From the NCBI GenBank assembly GCA_003008705.1, contig PDUO01000002.1:1382898-1446897 (forward strand): a DNA stretch of 64,000 nt, read 5' to 3'. Position numbers and translations under genes: made by a program. Under the pieces are notes generated by a model. The model ran no database searches. It saw only the letters and a list, made by a program, of their open reading frames with translations, and was not told the DNA's origin. The DNA is from Pezicula radicicola. Its lineage: Eukaryota > Ascomycota > Leotiomycetes > Helotiales > Dermateaceae. Below are positions 32,980-46,100 of this stretch, piece by piece. Position 1 is the first letter of the stretch. Every line of letters starts with the position of its first letter.

Positions 32980-35381
32980 CTTGTCGGTTTGTGAGTTCGG
33001 GAGTTGATGGTGTGAATCTCAGATCGGGTGGGAAGAAGAGGTTGAAGAGATTGAAGAGGTTGGAGTTGTGTTGTGGAAAAGTTAAGAGAGTTCCCACGAG
33101 GCTACGAGGCTACGTAGAGAAAGAAGGCGCCTTGCGTAGCTGCCACATTTAGTCAGGGCAACCACGATAGTTGATAGTTGATAGTCGATAGTCGATAAGA
33201 TAATGAACAGTCGGATGAAAAGAACTGATTAACTCAAGACAACTTGGTAACTCAAGACAACTGGATAACTCAAACAACTGGGATAACTCAAGATAACTGA
33301 GTGCCCCAAATATGCTGGGTGATCTAAAACAAGTCAGTAACTCAAAGAAAATTGGCAACTCCCCTGAGGGACCCAAGACTTTCTTTCAGTCATACTAGGA
33401 GAGAAGCATATTGAACATACAACATACAACGTCCAACAACACGCTATGGTATATATCAACAAAGAGCAATTCTAACCTAACCCACATAAGTCAAGTCAAG
33501 TGACCTGACAAGGAATACTCTAAGTTGTTTTCCTCAGCTATTGAGCTTGTTTTGAGTAACTCAGACAGAGTGTGCCACAAGTAATGGCCTGTATGGTTAC
33601 TTGAAAGATCTGGATACATGTAGAGGCCCAGTAGGTCTTTTAAATACTTGAAGTGTCTAGCTTCAGAAAGACTCCTGAGCATTTCATATTTTGGATCTGC
33701 CGTCTAGTGTTCAAGAGAAAGTGTTGTCTACTACGACTGGATTTCTGCTTCAAAGAGCCTTCTTTGAAGTACTTATAGTATCTGATGATACAAAGTCTGA
33801 AATAGATGGAATGTTCATAATGTGTGGGTGCATACTTTAAGAAATTGCGATAAAGAGAGCAACTCTAGATGGCCTCAAAGGATAGCATCTGTCCCAGCTT
33901 TTGTGACTAAGTCTTTGATCAAGCAAGCACTGCACTTGCTGTAAAAAAACCCTGACTAGCAGAATGACAGGTGTCTTAACCAGGCGCAGGTAATATATGA
34001 GTTTTTGACAAGCGTCTATTTAACTAGTACAGTCCTCCATCCCAAAAAAAGCTCGTCAACCGAGAAACGAACGGGTAGTCTACTTACTAATCACTAGTTC
34101 TGTCATTAGTAAACAAGTGATTGACGCCATGCGTTGACTAAAAGAGATATAAACCGGCGAGATTATAAAACGTGGTTATGGATTGCTCCGTATACAAGTT
34201 GAGGTAGACATCCATCAAATTGAGGAAGCTCTCGACTTGAGAGTTCCCACATATTTCATGTCTTTCAAAGACTCTTCTACGCTAGGAACGACCAGGGAAG
34301 CACTTGCCCCAGGCAGTGCTGTTAACACTGACGGCCTATCAGTGATGGGCAGAGACACCTCATTTCCAATAGATCTTTGTCGAAAGTGCTACACTACCAG
34401 ATTAGAATCTTTGCATGCTCGATCCTAGCTGTGTCTTCAACGACAACTTCTGTGCTGATAGTGTTGACCGGGACAGCTAAGTTCCCAGAAGACCCCGGGG
34501 CTCAGCTCCAGACCAACTCCAAAGATCCTATCAATACTCCATATACATCTCCTCGTCAGCATTCTTTTGAGCTCATCTCTCGCAATGCCTACCATACGGA
34601 CTCTTTCCCGCCAGGTTGTTGCTGCACGTAATGGTTTTCGTGATTGTTTGTTGTTGAAAGAAGACCTCAAAACAAGAGCGAGGGGAAGAGTTCTTCGTCA
34701 ACAACGCCCGATATGGTATAGTACAAATTGCAGGGGACGCCGGAAGCATCCGCCCGTCAAACCTACCGTGAGTTTCATCATGTCAAGCCGTTGGAAGCTT
34801 AACCTTAACTCATCAACTTATGGAAAATAGTCAGAGTGATGAACAAAGCCGTCGGATGCCTCATTAGATCCGACATCTTTCAACTATGGCGTAGGTATTC
34901 ATACGATATAAAATCGTTCGATGGCGAACTTCAGTGCTGGATTACGGGTATAAGTTTAGTATCGGAAGTGCTCCGAAACTATATCGCCGACCGTGGCGCA
35001 AGAGTTCCTGTGATTGCACTGGTGCATATCGGAGCAGCGAAGACTTTCTCTCTTATCAGTTCTATATTTCTACCATCTACCAATCTATTGGCGGATTTGC
35101 ACGCGGGCATCTCTTATCATACCATTTCCCCTCAATTTACAATAGCCATGGGCATGGTTAGGAAGTCCTTGGAGCATCATGGTATTTTCTTTGTAGAAAG
35201 TTAATTGGATGGTGAAATACACCTGCTGCTAAAGTCTTGTCATTGAGACGACATAGTTATGGTGCCGATTAATACATAGCTGGAATACTTAATTACTCTG
35301 ATGTCCTGTTCTTCCTCCGTCTGTCTGTATACTAAACTCACAGAATAAACACCGAACTTCTTCAGTTTTTAGACTATCAAG
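32980..35381. other. Intergenic, DUF7730-like gene to allantoinase
   Basis: Holds the DUF7730-like gene promoter, the cleanest 18-bp tandem array (33230-33360) and then about 2 kb without a confident gene. From 34183 to 35204 the base composition is more balanced and several frames are partly open, including a short ATG-initiated basic frame at about 34585 followed by a GT-AG pair. None gives a recognisable domain, so this may be an eroded gene. Confidence 0.4.
33230..33360 (+). repeat. 18-bp tandem repeat array, best-preserved copy (D)
   Basis: Seven units in exact 18-bp register: TAACTCAAGACAACTTGG, TAACTCAAGACAACTGGA, TAACTCAAACAACTGGGA, TAACTCAAGATAACTGAG, two weaker units, then TAACTCAAAGAAAATTGG. 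It starts about 250 bp upstream of the DUF7730-like start codon. Confidence 0.9.
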
Positions 35382-36683
35382 ATGTCAACTCCGTACGCTC
35401 TTCCTTCAGACGCCTCTAATATCAACCCATTCGAATGGGATGAGCACTATGATTTCCCTAGAGACCTTGTATGTATTCAATTCGTCAAAGAAGAATTATT
35501 TACCCTTGTCAAGCTCATTCATTACTTATTGCTTCTCAATGATGCTTGAGTTATGTACGTCCGAGCTACTTAGAACAAATAAACTAACTCCAAGATTTAC
35601 GAACATAGGTTGGCTATGGCGAACAATCATTCAACCCCCAATGGCCCAACGGAGCAAAAATAGCAGTATCTTTCGTGATAAACTACGAAGAAGTAAACGC
35701 TCCCCACTTCCTCACCAAGATCCCAAGATCCCAACCCAACAACAAACTAACAAAGAATCCAGGGAGGCGAACACACAGTCTTAAACGGGGACATCCATTC
35801 CGAAACCCATCTCTGGGAAGCCTCAGGAGGAAACCCCAAAATCCAAGAAAGAGCAGTAAACATCGAATCAGAATACGACTACGGATCAAGATCAGGAGTA
35901 TGGCGACTCTTCCGACTCTTCAACAAATACAATTACAAATACACACTCTACGCAGTCGGAAAAGCAATTGAAGATAATCCAGCCGTTGGAATCTCTTCTA
36001 TCAAGAACGGACATGATGTAGCATCCCATGCATACCGATGGATCGATTACGCAGACATGTCACCAGAAAAAGAAAAAGCATATATCAAGAAAGAAATCGA
36101 GACGATTGATAGGATCTGTGGAACTCCACCTAAGGGATGGTATTACGGACGACTTTCAAGTCGTTCACAAGCTCTTGTTTGGGATGTTTATAAGGAGATG
36201 GGAATCCCGTTACTTTGGGATTCGGATTCTTATGCTGATGACCTACCATATTGGGTTGATGTTCCATCCGAACAAAAAGAAGCAAAGCCGGAAGGAATGT
36301 TAATGATTCCTTATTCGTACGATTGTAACGATTATAAATTCAACGTCCCGACTGGTTTTGGGTCTCCTACCGATTTTCATGATCATGTTAAGGGAGCTTT
36401 CGATACGCTATACGAAGAAGGTTGCGAGGGTTCCCCGAAAATGATGACTATTGCTCTTCACTGTCGTTGTATTGGAAAACCGGCTCGTTTCTCAGCTCTC
36501 AAGAAGATTGTGGAATACATTGCTTCGAAGGAAGGTGTTTGGGTTGCTACTCGTACTCAGATTGCTGAGCATTTTAGAGAGAAGTTTCCTTACCAGCCGG
36601 GGCATTTGGCACCTGGGATTAAGAGGACTGAAGCTCCTAGGGTGAAGAATGCTTGGCCTGCTCATAAGGATGTACCTGAGTGA
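35382..36683 (+). CDS. PuuE-type allantoinase (polysaccharide-deacetylase fold)
   Basis: Exons 35382-35468, 35609-35692 and 35763-36683 encode 363 residues. The spliced protein begins FPRDLVGYGEQSFNPQWPNG, then AVSFVINYEEGGEH, where intron 2 falls exactly between the glutamates and the double glycine. Further on are YDYGSRSGVWRLFRLF, the metal-site region ASHAYRWIDY (about residue 145), GWYYGR (about 182) and ALHCRCIGKPAR (about 289). These elements in this order are those of bacterial PuuE, the cofactor-independent allantoinase of the NodB superfamily that opens (S)-allantoin to allantoate in purine breakdown. The usual fungal allantoinase is an unrelated amidohydrolase, so this may be a second isoenzyme or act on a related cyclic amide. 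It has no signal peptide, so it is probably cytosolic. It converges on a deaminase gene 171 bp away. Confidence 0.85.
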
Positions 36684-36854
36684 AGGTCTGGAAGTGTTTT
36701 TGTATTGGGTTGACTTGAGTCTGGCAATTGTACTATTTCGTATATGGTGTTTCCTCTCTATATCTCCTCATCCGTTCAAACTATCTCAATTTTATTCATT
36801 CCATAAATCATAAAGTCATAAGCGCCCCTCGACCTCTTCTCTTCAAGTCAACCC

Positions 36855-37665
36855 TCACACCTCAACACAACTACTCCCATCCGCACTTCTCCCGCAACCG
36901 CCAGGACAAGGCTTCGTAGTATCAAACTGCCACGCAAAATACGGATCTGTCTCCTTGGTCAAAACCCCACCAATCAATAGAGTAGAATCCCCAAGTCCAG
37001 TACTCTCCTCAAAAACAGTGGTACTCGAGATATCAATCTGACTCCAACCCTGTCCGATCAAAGTTTCAATAGTAGTTCCAAATATGTATTCTTTAAAACC
37101 AGACCAACGAATGGCTGAGGCGCACATGGGGCATGATTCTGCGTTTGTGTAGAGTGAGAGCGCTGAGAATGCTGTTAGGGCCTCGGAGCCTGTTAGGTTG
37201 TAGGGTCCCGTTGCTGAAGTCAGGATTTGGGTACAGTTATTTATGGCTGCTATCTCTCCTATGAAAAGTAAAGGTATTAGCTTCTGTTTCATCTTCCATT
37301 ATCTCTCGTTTCTTGTAGACTTTATACAGTAGACTGTTTATTATCTTACCATGTAGAATTGGATTTCCCGTCAGCGTCCTGTTATTAGCACCCATGCACA
37401 CCAGTTTTCCCTTTACATCCTCTGAGGTATCTGTATGATTAATAATGACGCTTCCGAAAGCTGCAAAAGGACAAGGCGATGAGAGTTCTGCCAACGCAGC
37501 ATTGGCTTGTCGCATCCAGAATTCGCGGGTGCTGAGGGGAATCGTGTCATTTGTAAATGATGAGGTGTTGAGGATCGATTGGGTTCCATTGTAAGGCGCT
37601 TGTCCGTGTGTGAGATGGATGAGAGCTAGAAGTAACAAGCTGAGGATGGAGAGTGGATATATCAT
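36855..37665 (-). CDS. Secreted CMP/dCMP/guanine-deaminase-fold protein
   Basis: Two exons (37665-37350 and 37258-36855) with a 91-nt intron give 239 residues. I chose the ATG at 37665 because it places a classic signal peptide (MIYPLSILSLLLLALIHLTH) at the N-terminus. The zinc deaminase signature is present: HGE at residues 105-107, with the intron splitting the glycine codon, and SCPMC at about 147-151. The layout FWMRQANAALAE, PFAAFGSVII, LHGEIAAINNC, ESCPMCASAIRWSGF is closest to guanine deaminase/tRNA-adenosine-deaminase-like members. The secretion signal and several N-glycosylation sequons argue for a protein acting outside the cell, perhaps on nucleobases scavenged from the surroundings. 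A C-terminal CPGGCGR segment adds two more cysteines. The substrate is inference only. It is arranged tail-to-tail with the allantoinase gene. Confidence 0.82.
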
Positions 37666-38616
37666 CTTTGCAGCTTCTTCCGTTTCTTCTTGGATGAAGA
37701 ATATGGGATTTCTGTCTTGAGACCTTGATTTCTTTTCCATCAGAGAAAGCTCTCGTATCATGATGTTTAGCAGTCTATTTCTCCCACTCCCACCTTTGGC
37801 AGAAGAATAGAAAAGTTTGATATATGTCTCTTATTTACAGTCTTATCAATTGAAGCTGTACTGTAATAAAAACCACGCCTGTTAAGGCGACGAGTAATTG
37901 TTACCTCACAGCCTTGTGTAGCCTTGTACAGCCTTGTGGTGCTTGTCGTTTTTATTAGGTAATATTGTTAATGACAACGTTCACAGCCTGGTGAGCCTCG
38001 CTACTCTCGCTGCTCTCACTACCCAGCCCACGGCGGTGAAGAGAACCAAAGATTTCTTTCAAGGGTCTTAAAATTAGATCATACCACTGACAATTTTTAT
38101 GCAGCAAGAGCCAGAGCCCCTCCTTTTGAATTATCTCATTCTCTCGACCCCTCCTCGGCTGTAGCACCGGGATTCCGCAAGTGCGGGCAACGATAAGCAT
38201 GCCTTTCTGTCCATCTCCCCAACTTCGGATGAAACTGCTTCTCATGGTTGCTTAGCTCTTCTAAAAATGGCCAAAAATGGCTTCAAGCCCGTTCTGCACT
38301 TTCTACTATAGTAAAACCTCTGTATCCTTGAGTTAGTGCTCCGATGATAACGTTACCAATCCAATACCCTGCCATGGGAGGCCAGGATATTTCGAAGCCC
38401 ACCATGTTCCTTACAAATTCATAAGAGTGGAGGAGAGGGTGGGACCTTGGCCCAAGGTCTCTCTTGTCATCTTGCGTGTCTTCTTTCCTGCATAACTTCT
38501 TTCCCGAGGGTGTTCTTGTGCTATTTCTTGGATATCATTCTCTCTGTGTCTTGACCCGGCTTTGCTGCTCAAGTCTGGATTTCTGCTGCATATTCTTCAA
38601 CGCCTTTTGTTGCAAA
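37666..38616. other. Intergenic, shared 5' region of the deaminase and OYE genes
   Basis: Divergent promoters for the minus-strand deaminase and plus-strand OYE gene. An open frame on the minus strand at 37955-38245 has no recognisable domain. The short direct repeat CCTTGT-GTAGCCTTGTACAG lies at about 37911-37937. Confidence 0.45.
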
Positions 38617-40057
<1,441 letters not shown>

Positions 40058-40160
40058 ATATACCAACTACTCCATGTGATCTCTTCTGATCGCTATCTTT
40101 GATTTGAAATCCAGATTTTGTATAACTCTCGGCCTGATAGGTTCTCTGCCAACCAACATA

Positions 40161-42838
40161 TTATTTTGTGGCTGGCGTAGTATCGTCATTTGCCACAGCA
40201 GGTGTACCTGCTTCTACCATCTCATCGACCTCCATAGCAGACTCTATCTTCGACTGACTCTCCTCCACCGGAATTTCAGCAGCCCCGTCCACCTGTGCAA
40301 TCCTTGCTTCATCTGCAACCTCTCCAGCAAAAATGTATCTCTCAAGCTTTGCAAACGTAGCTTCAAGATCGTCGTTGACGATAACCTTATCATAAAGTTC
40401 CCCTACCCTTGAATTCTCAACCGTAGAAGCATCTGCGGAAGATAGAAAAATGTACCGGGCTGGATAGCCATTCTCCTTAATTTGCTGGGCACCCTATAGT
40501 TTTGATTAGTGACAGGCTCCAGTTAAGTCATGTCATTTTGAGAGGACCTACTTCATTTGAAACATTCATGATAGGCAATTTGCCTGATGCTACTATACCC
40601 TCTACAACTTTGCGGCTTGTCCCATAATTATCGTTATCAACACATTCGTATTCCAAGAATTCATCTCCGTCGCGTAGCACGTTAAACTCGTCTTTGGCGA
40701 CAAAATAGTAATGTTGACCATGAACCTCTCCTTTCCGAGGTAGTCGAGTTGTATGTGATACGTTCTTACTGAGAACCTTTGGATGCTTCTCGAGGAGCTT
40801 GTCAATCAAAGCGCCCTTTCCAGTCCCTGTTATCACAATCGGACGACGGTCCGTTGGAACAACGACTTCTGCGCTGTCCATGACTTCGTCATCACCATTG
40901 ATAATGGGCTCATCCACCTTGACATTGTCCTGAAAGATAATGTCAATTTTGTCGGAACGTTCAATCTTGTCGAAAGCCACGAGCTTGGACCCGCTGGCGA
41001 TACGAAGTGCCCTCCAAGATTTACTAGCCTTGGATTCAATGGCCGCATTCTTCGCATCTTCATCCCGTGCCATCTCAATGTCCATGTCATCTAGCTCAAT
41101 CTTGCTTTGGAAACTCTTGACCAAAGGTATGCGATATCTTGATGGGTCTTTCAACCTCTCGAGTCCATTTCGATTCTGACTTTCTGACAAGAATTTCAGG
41201 TCAAGTGAGCCGAGAGGATTAGGTCGCAATCGCTTGTTGGTTGTAGCCTTTTTCGCTGCCGCTTTTGCTGCGAGATAGTCTTCGGGAGTCACAGCAAGTT
41301 TTGTGATAGATGGACAATTTTCGATCTTCCAGCGCACCCAGTTCTTGTCCCTAGACAAGACTGTCTCCACCATGCGGTAAAAGAACGGCCCCTCGAGACC
41401 TTGCTTCAAATAGTCTGCAATTGAACGTTTCATTTCAGATGCCCATTTTGCCTTGATTTGAATTAGCAATGCCTCTGATTTGAGGAAACCTGAATTTACA
41501 TACGTCTTCTTCACTCAGAAGCTGATCTGCGTACATCACAGATTTATTCGGTTGCGGTGGGAGTGACGCCTTGGCAAGTTTTTCTTTCGCCTTAGCACTC
41601 ATGGAAAGGAGGAAATCTACCACAATAAGGACCTGAACTAAGATGTTTCTTCGAAATGAGAGGTCGCTGATCTATATATATATGGTTAGTCGATATGAAC
41701 GAATAAAGACCAGGGAACACCTACCTCTAGCTCAAATAGGTCTCTACTGGTGAGATACTTGGGATTGAAAGCATTGGCGAGGTCGTCATCGCCTTGGCCA
41801 CGCTTCCGTTTTATGCCTCTCTTGCTCTCATCAGAGCGACCACTATTATCGCTCTGAACTGATTTAAACATTACCATCGTAGCCTCGAGGCCCGATTTGA
41901 AATCTGTGAAATTAGCCTGGCTAAAAAGTTTCTTGGGCTGATTCAGATATTGCTGCAACGACCAGAAAATTGGATATAGCTCGTCAGGGCTCATGGGAGA
42001 CTCGGTTTTGGAGAAAGTCACGCCCTTCGTAGAGCTGATCTGGTCTTGAGCACTTGATGTGGATTTTGTTGCTGGTGTGGTCTTTGAAGTTGCCTCCGTA
42101 TCAACATCCATTTTCTCCGGATCTGATTCTTTCGGAGGCTCCTTAGGTGGAAGACTATCGAAAGTCGTGATATTCTCGGTATGGTACTCTCCGCGTAGAT
42201 TTACGGTGCTTCTCTCACCCAACGGGAAGCTCTGAAACATGAACATAAATACCCGGCCACAGAAAGCTGTGTCTTCCGCTCGCGAGAGTCGTCTCAAAAG
42301 CTCATTACAGCTTCTCAAGATGACCAAGTTCTTCTGCCCAAAATGCTTGGCCGTAATTCTCTCTCGCCGTGATTCCAGATAGTCGAAGATCTTTCGGCAA
42401 CCAGCAATGGTTTGGCTGTCCAACAACTCTTCCACCAACCAGAACAACAAAGCTGGATCGCATTGTTCATCGTCCGATAGGATGGAGATTGTATCGAGTA
42501 GATTCCAGAGCTTAACGAAAGAAGGCGAGTCGATGGTTGTAGAGGCCTATGGATCGTCAGATAGATTCCCAGGCTCGTTCTGATGTGACGCTCACCAGTA
42601 AGCCATTGAATGCGTCGCGCGTAGCAGTCTCGATGACAGCCCATTGACTACGCTTCTTCAGGTCGGGCTTTGTGTCCAACCCGAATATGGAATCAACTCG
42701 CTCGTAGGGTTCTCCAAGATCCGACTTGTTCAGCGGTGCCTCTATCCTGTTCTTGTTCTTGGCTCCCTCAGCTGTCTGCAGCATCTCTTCCAGAAGCTGC
42801 GCGAATGCATCAACCGCCTGGACCCTGGGGCCAGCCAT
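40161..42838 (-). CDS. THO complex subunit 1 (Hpr1/THOC1) fused to a guanylate-kinase-like domain
   Basis: Five exons (42838-42596, 42546-41725, 41671-41504, 41451-40552, 40493-40161) encode 821 residues. The ATG at 42838 is the first in frame. Residues 1 to about 500 match THOC1: LVILRSCNELLRRLSRAEDT, FMFMFQSFPLGERSTVNLRG, the NILVQVLIVVDFLL segment and DKNWVRWKIENCPS. THOC1 is part of the THO/TREX complex that couples transcription to mRNA export in the nucleus. From about residue 610 comes a guanylate kinase-like domain: RRPIVITGTGKGALIDKLL, VSHTTRLPRKGEVHGQHYYF, YECVDNDNYGTSRKVVEGIV and IMNVSNEGAQQIKENGYPAR, the last read across intron 4. The GMP-binding residues look conserved, but the P-loop lacks about three residues and its Ser/Thr, so catalysis is doubtful. 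An acidic tail follows. The starts of this gene and Aquarius are 316 bp apart. Confidence 0.87.
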
Positions 42839-43154
42839 GCTGGCAATCACGCGCGAAGGACCTCTCCTTCGCAAAGAGATATAGCAGACTTGAGTTGTAG
42901 TATTGTTGTACAGAAGTTCGGGTGTTTGTTTGACAAATTTCGGTGGATGGAGGTAATCATTTAGCCCCAGAACGCGAAAGCTCGATCGCAGAAGGAGATT
43001 GACAGGGATCAATTTAGCTAGCGGGGCCGGCGCTACTGTAAATTCAGGCCAGGCTGCAGGACGGGAGCTTTACGCGATTTTTGGTTTTTGCGACGGGAGC
43101 ATAACTTGTTGACGCGAACAGGTGTGAGCGACCTGCGATACACCACCAGCAACG
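42839..43154. promoter_or_regulatory. Divergent promoter between THOC1 and Aquarius
   Basis: The 316 bp between the two opposing ATG codons must contain both leaders and promoters. It is GC-balanced, with no TATA box that I can see and no other gene. The arrangement is seen; co-regulation is inferred. Confidence 0.6.
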
Positions 43155-46100
43155 ATGCCGCCCCGAACAAGAAACAAGGACGAGCCGGGTAAGGAGGTCG
43201 ATGATGCGCGACCAACTGTAGCGGATTTGCAAGGCGACAATGAATTTGCGCAACTGGCAAAGCAGCACTGGTTGAAGAGCTCCAAGAAGGCAACGAAAGT
43301 CAAAGTCAAGCCCGATGTTCTGAAAACTGATATCTGGGATGTGCTCGAGCGCGAGGATTTTGCCTTCAAGTCACTTCTCGTTCTGGAGAACTTGCAGATT
43401 CTAGAGAGGTATGGGCATCCAAATCCTTCCCAGGCTCAATTAGCTGATTGTTGCAACAGTTACCTATGGCCAGGGTATACCGAGGACTCCTCCAATTTTC
43501 ACGTTCTATTGATTGTATTAATTGCCAATGTGCGAACTCGGGAGCATCTACCGACATGGGGTAAGAAAGTTGGATTCCTACAAGAAGAGTATATACTGAT
43601 AGGAACTAGATATCTTCTCAGACAATCCATCGGAGTTCTCCAACCTGTTTCGACGAATACTTTCGATGACTCTAGACACTACACTTTCTGCTACAATCCG
43701 AACACATCTACTGTCTTTCATCATTAGCGCATTTCAATCGTTGGATAGCGGGATCGTCAGGAAGGAATGCGCCCCTCTGGTATCTATATCTTTATGGCAT
43801 AACATGTCAAGCGAGACGAAACGAGAAAAGAAGCTGGATCAGAGTGTACAATTGAGGAAAGCTTGGAGAGCTGCGGCCAAAAGATACGACGCCGCAGATG
43901 ATGCTACCAAGCCTCGACTTCGTTTTGAGCGCTCTTGGTTGTTCACTATGATCCTTGACTTTTTCAATCAGCTTTATGATGAGAAGAGCAAGTCTGGTAC
44001 GTTGGATGGCTCTGTTGGATGCATTTACGCAGAATGCTAACAACGCCCTAGAAAATATACAGTACTGTGAGCGATTTATCGAATTCTTGTCAGACCTTCA
44101 GAGCCAATTGCCAACTAGAAGATATGTCAACACACTATTGCAGGATTTGAATGCTCTTCCAGTGATCAGGATGTCTCCTGCATTCAATGATGAGGACAAT
44201 GGACTTGTCAGAGACTTATATCACCTCCTCAAGCATTATACATACTTCTCAATCGACGACCATACCGGAGTTCAGCATTCTCGTACTGTGGCATACGAAC
44301 GGCATTGTTCTGTGCTGGCTTCCTTGCAGCGTGTAGCCTTGAAGCATTTCCAGGAGAAATTGACCATTCTAGCTCTCTCGAATTATGCATCCATCGACAA
44401 GCGTTCAGAGCTTGAAGGTCATCTTGAGGCTCTTACAGATGCCGAGCTCACACAACTATGTGAGCTGCTTGATATTCGTACCTCTTATCCAGCATCTACC
44501 AAAGTTGTAACCGATCGCCAATTTCTAACCGAAGTTTTGCTGTCGGCACATGAAAAGCGCAAGACCTTCCAGGAGACTGCTCGGGAACTCAGTATATTAC
44601 CCACTGAAATCACCCTCTTCGAGCCTACTTTACTAAGAAATGACAATTATAACGGATCACGCCCACTCGCTATTCCTAAATTGAACTTGCAATATCTAAC
44701 AGTTGGGGATTTCCTATGGAGATCCTTCATACTGCACCGTTGTGAATCGTTCTATGAAATAAGAAAAGATGTCGAAGATACAATCAGGCGTCTACGGCCA
44801 TCGATCAGTCGATCAGGCGAAACTGCTTTCCAGGGCTTTTCCAAGATGGCTTTGCCGATATCTAAACCATCGTAAGTCCTTCTGTTATATATTGGAGGGC
44901 CGTACTAACATAGATCAGCATCTTAGAAGCAGTGCCACCTCTTGTTGGTGATGATAAGCCGGCGATGATTAAGGCAGAAATCACTTTAGACGTCAGCCGT
45001 CTCTCAGAGAATATCCGCCGAGAATGGGATTCTTTACGACCTGACGATGTCATCTTCCTGTTGGCAATACAGGCTCCGGATGGAACTAAATCGATCACAA
45101 ATGGTGCCGCAACACCTTCTGATGCAAGAAAAGTGGGTCTTAATTACCTACGAGCAGCCGAAGTCACCCAAGTGCTGGACGACAAAGGACGCTCGTTGAG
45201 GGAACAAAATGGGGTTGTGAATGGTCGCGGACCTCGCGTACGTCGACTTCAAGTCAAACTTGATGCAGCTATGTTTAAGGAGGATATGGAAAGGGCATCG
45301 AATGGCAAGCCAGATATTTACGAAAACATGAATGTGGTACTTCGGAGGAAGGGCAGGGAGAACAATTTCAAGCCGGTCTTGGAGTCCATAAGAAGTCTAA
45401 CATTATCCGACATTCCTCTTGCTTCTTGGCTTCATGAGGTTTTCTTGGGCTATGGTGATCCGGCAGGAGCTACTTATACTCATTTATCAAATGAGCTCAA
45501 GAAGGTTGACTACCGAGACACATTCCTCAACTGGCAGCACCTCATTGAGAGCTTGCCTGGCAAGGCGATAGAGCCGAGCGATGATGTGACTGGAAGCTTT
45601 GGACCACCCTATGTCCTGCATACAGTGGCGAAACCAGCTGAACCAGCTCCAGCAAAGCCATCGAAGAAACGACGACGCGGTGCTGAGCCAGCGGTTCAGA
45701 TTCAACCGCAAGCTATCCAGGTATCTTCGTATAAGCCTCCAAGCACCGGCCCTTACCCGATGGACGCCCCGAAGTTGAACCATATTCGCTTCACACCGGC
45801 TCAAGTTGATGCAATTATCTCTGGGACACAACCCGGACTCACTGTCATCGTCGGTCCTCCAGGAACTGGAAAGACTGATGTGGCAACTCAAATCATCAAC
45901 AATCTGTACCACAATTTCCCGCAGCAGCGTACTCTCTTGATTGCACACAGCAATCAGGCTCTCAACCAGCTCTTTCAGAAAATCGTGGCTTTGGATATTG
46001 ATGAACGTCACCTTCTCCGACTAGGTCATGGCGAGGAAGAGTTAGACACAGACGCAAACTTCAGCAAGCACGGCAGAGTAGAATCATTCCTTGAAAATCG

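Noticed and set aside
33230..33360. CRISPR array reading of the 18-bp repeat block
   Set aside because: Units are directly adjacent with no spacers, degenerate, and the genome is eukaryotic; it is a minisatellite-like array.
34183..35204. Cluster of partly open plus-strand frames upstream of the allantoinase gene
   Set aside because: No combination with credible introns gave a recognisable domain; possibly an eroded gene, but not supported enough to call.
37666..37761. Longer N-terminus for the secreted deaminase starting at 37761
   Set aside because: An ATG exists there, but it would bury the clear signal peptide behind 32 charged residues; the ATG at 37665 is preferred.
38464..38616. Upstream extension of the Old Yellow Enzyme frame
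   Set aside because: The frame is open but contains no ATG before 38617, and the extension is Cys/Phe/Leu-rich leader sequence unlike the family.
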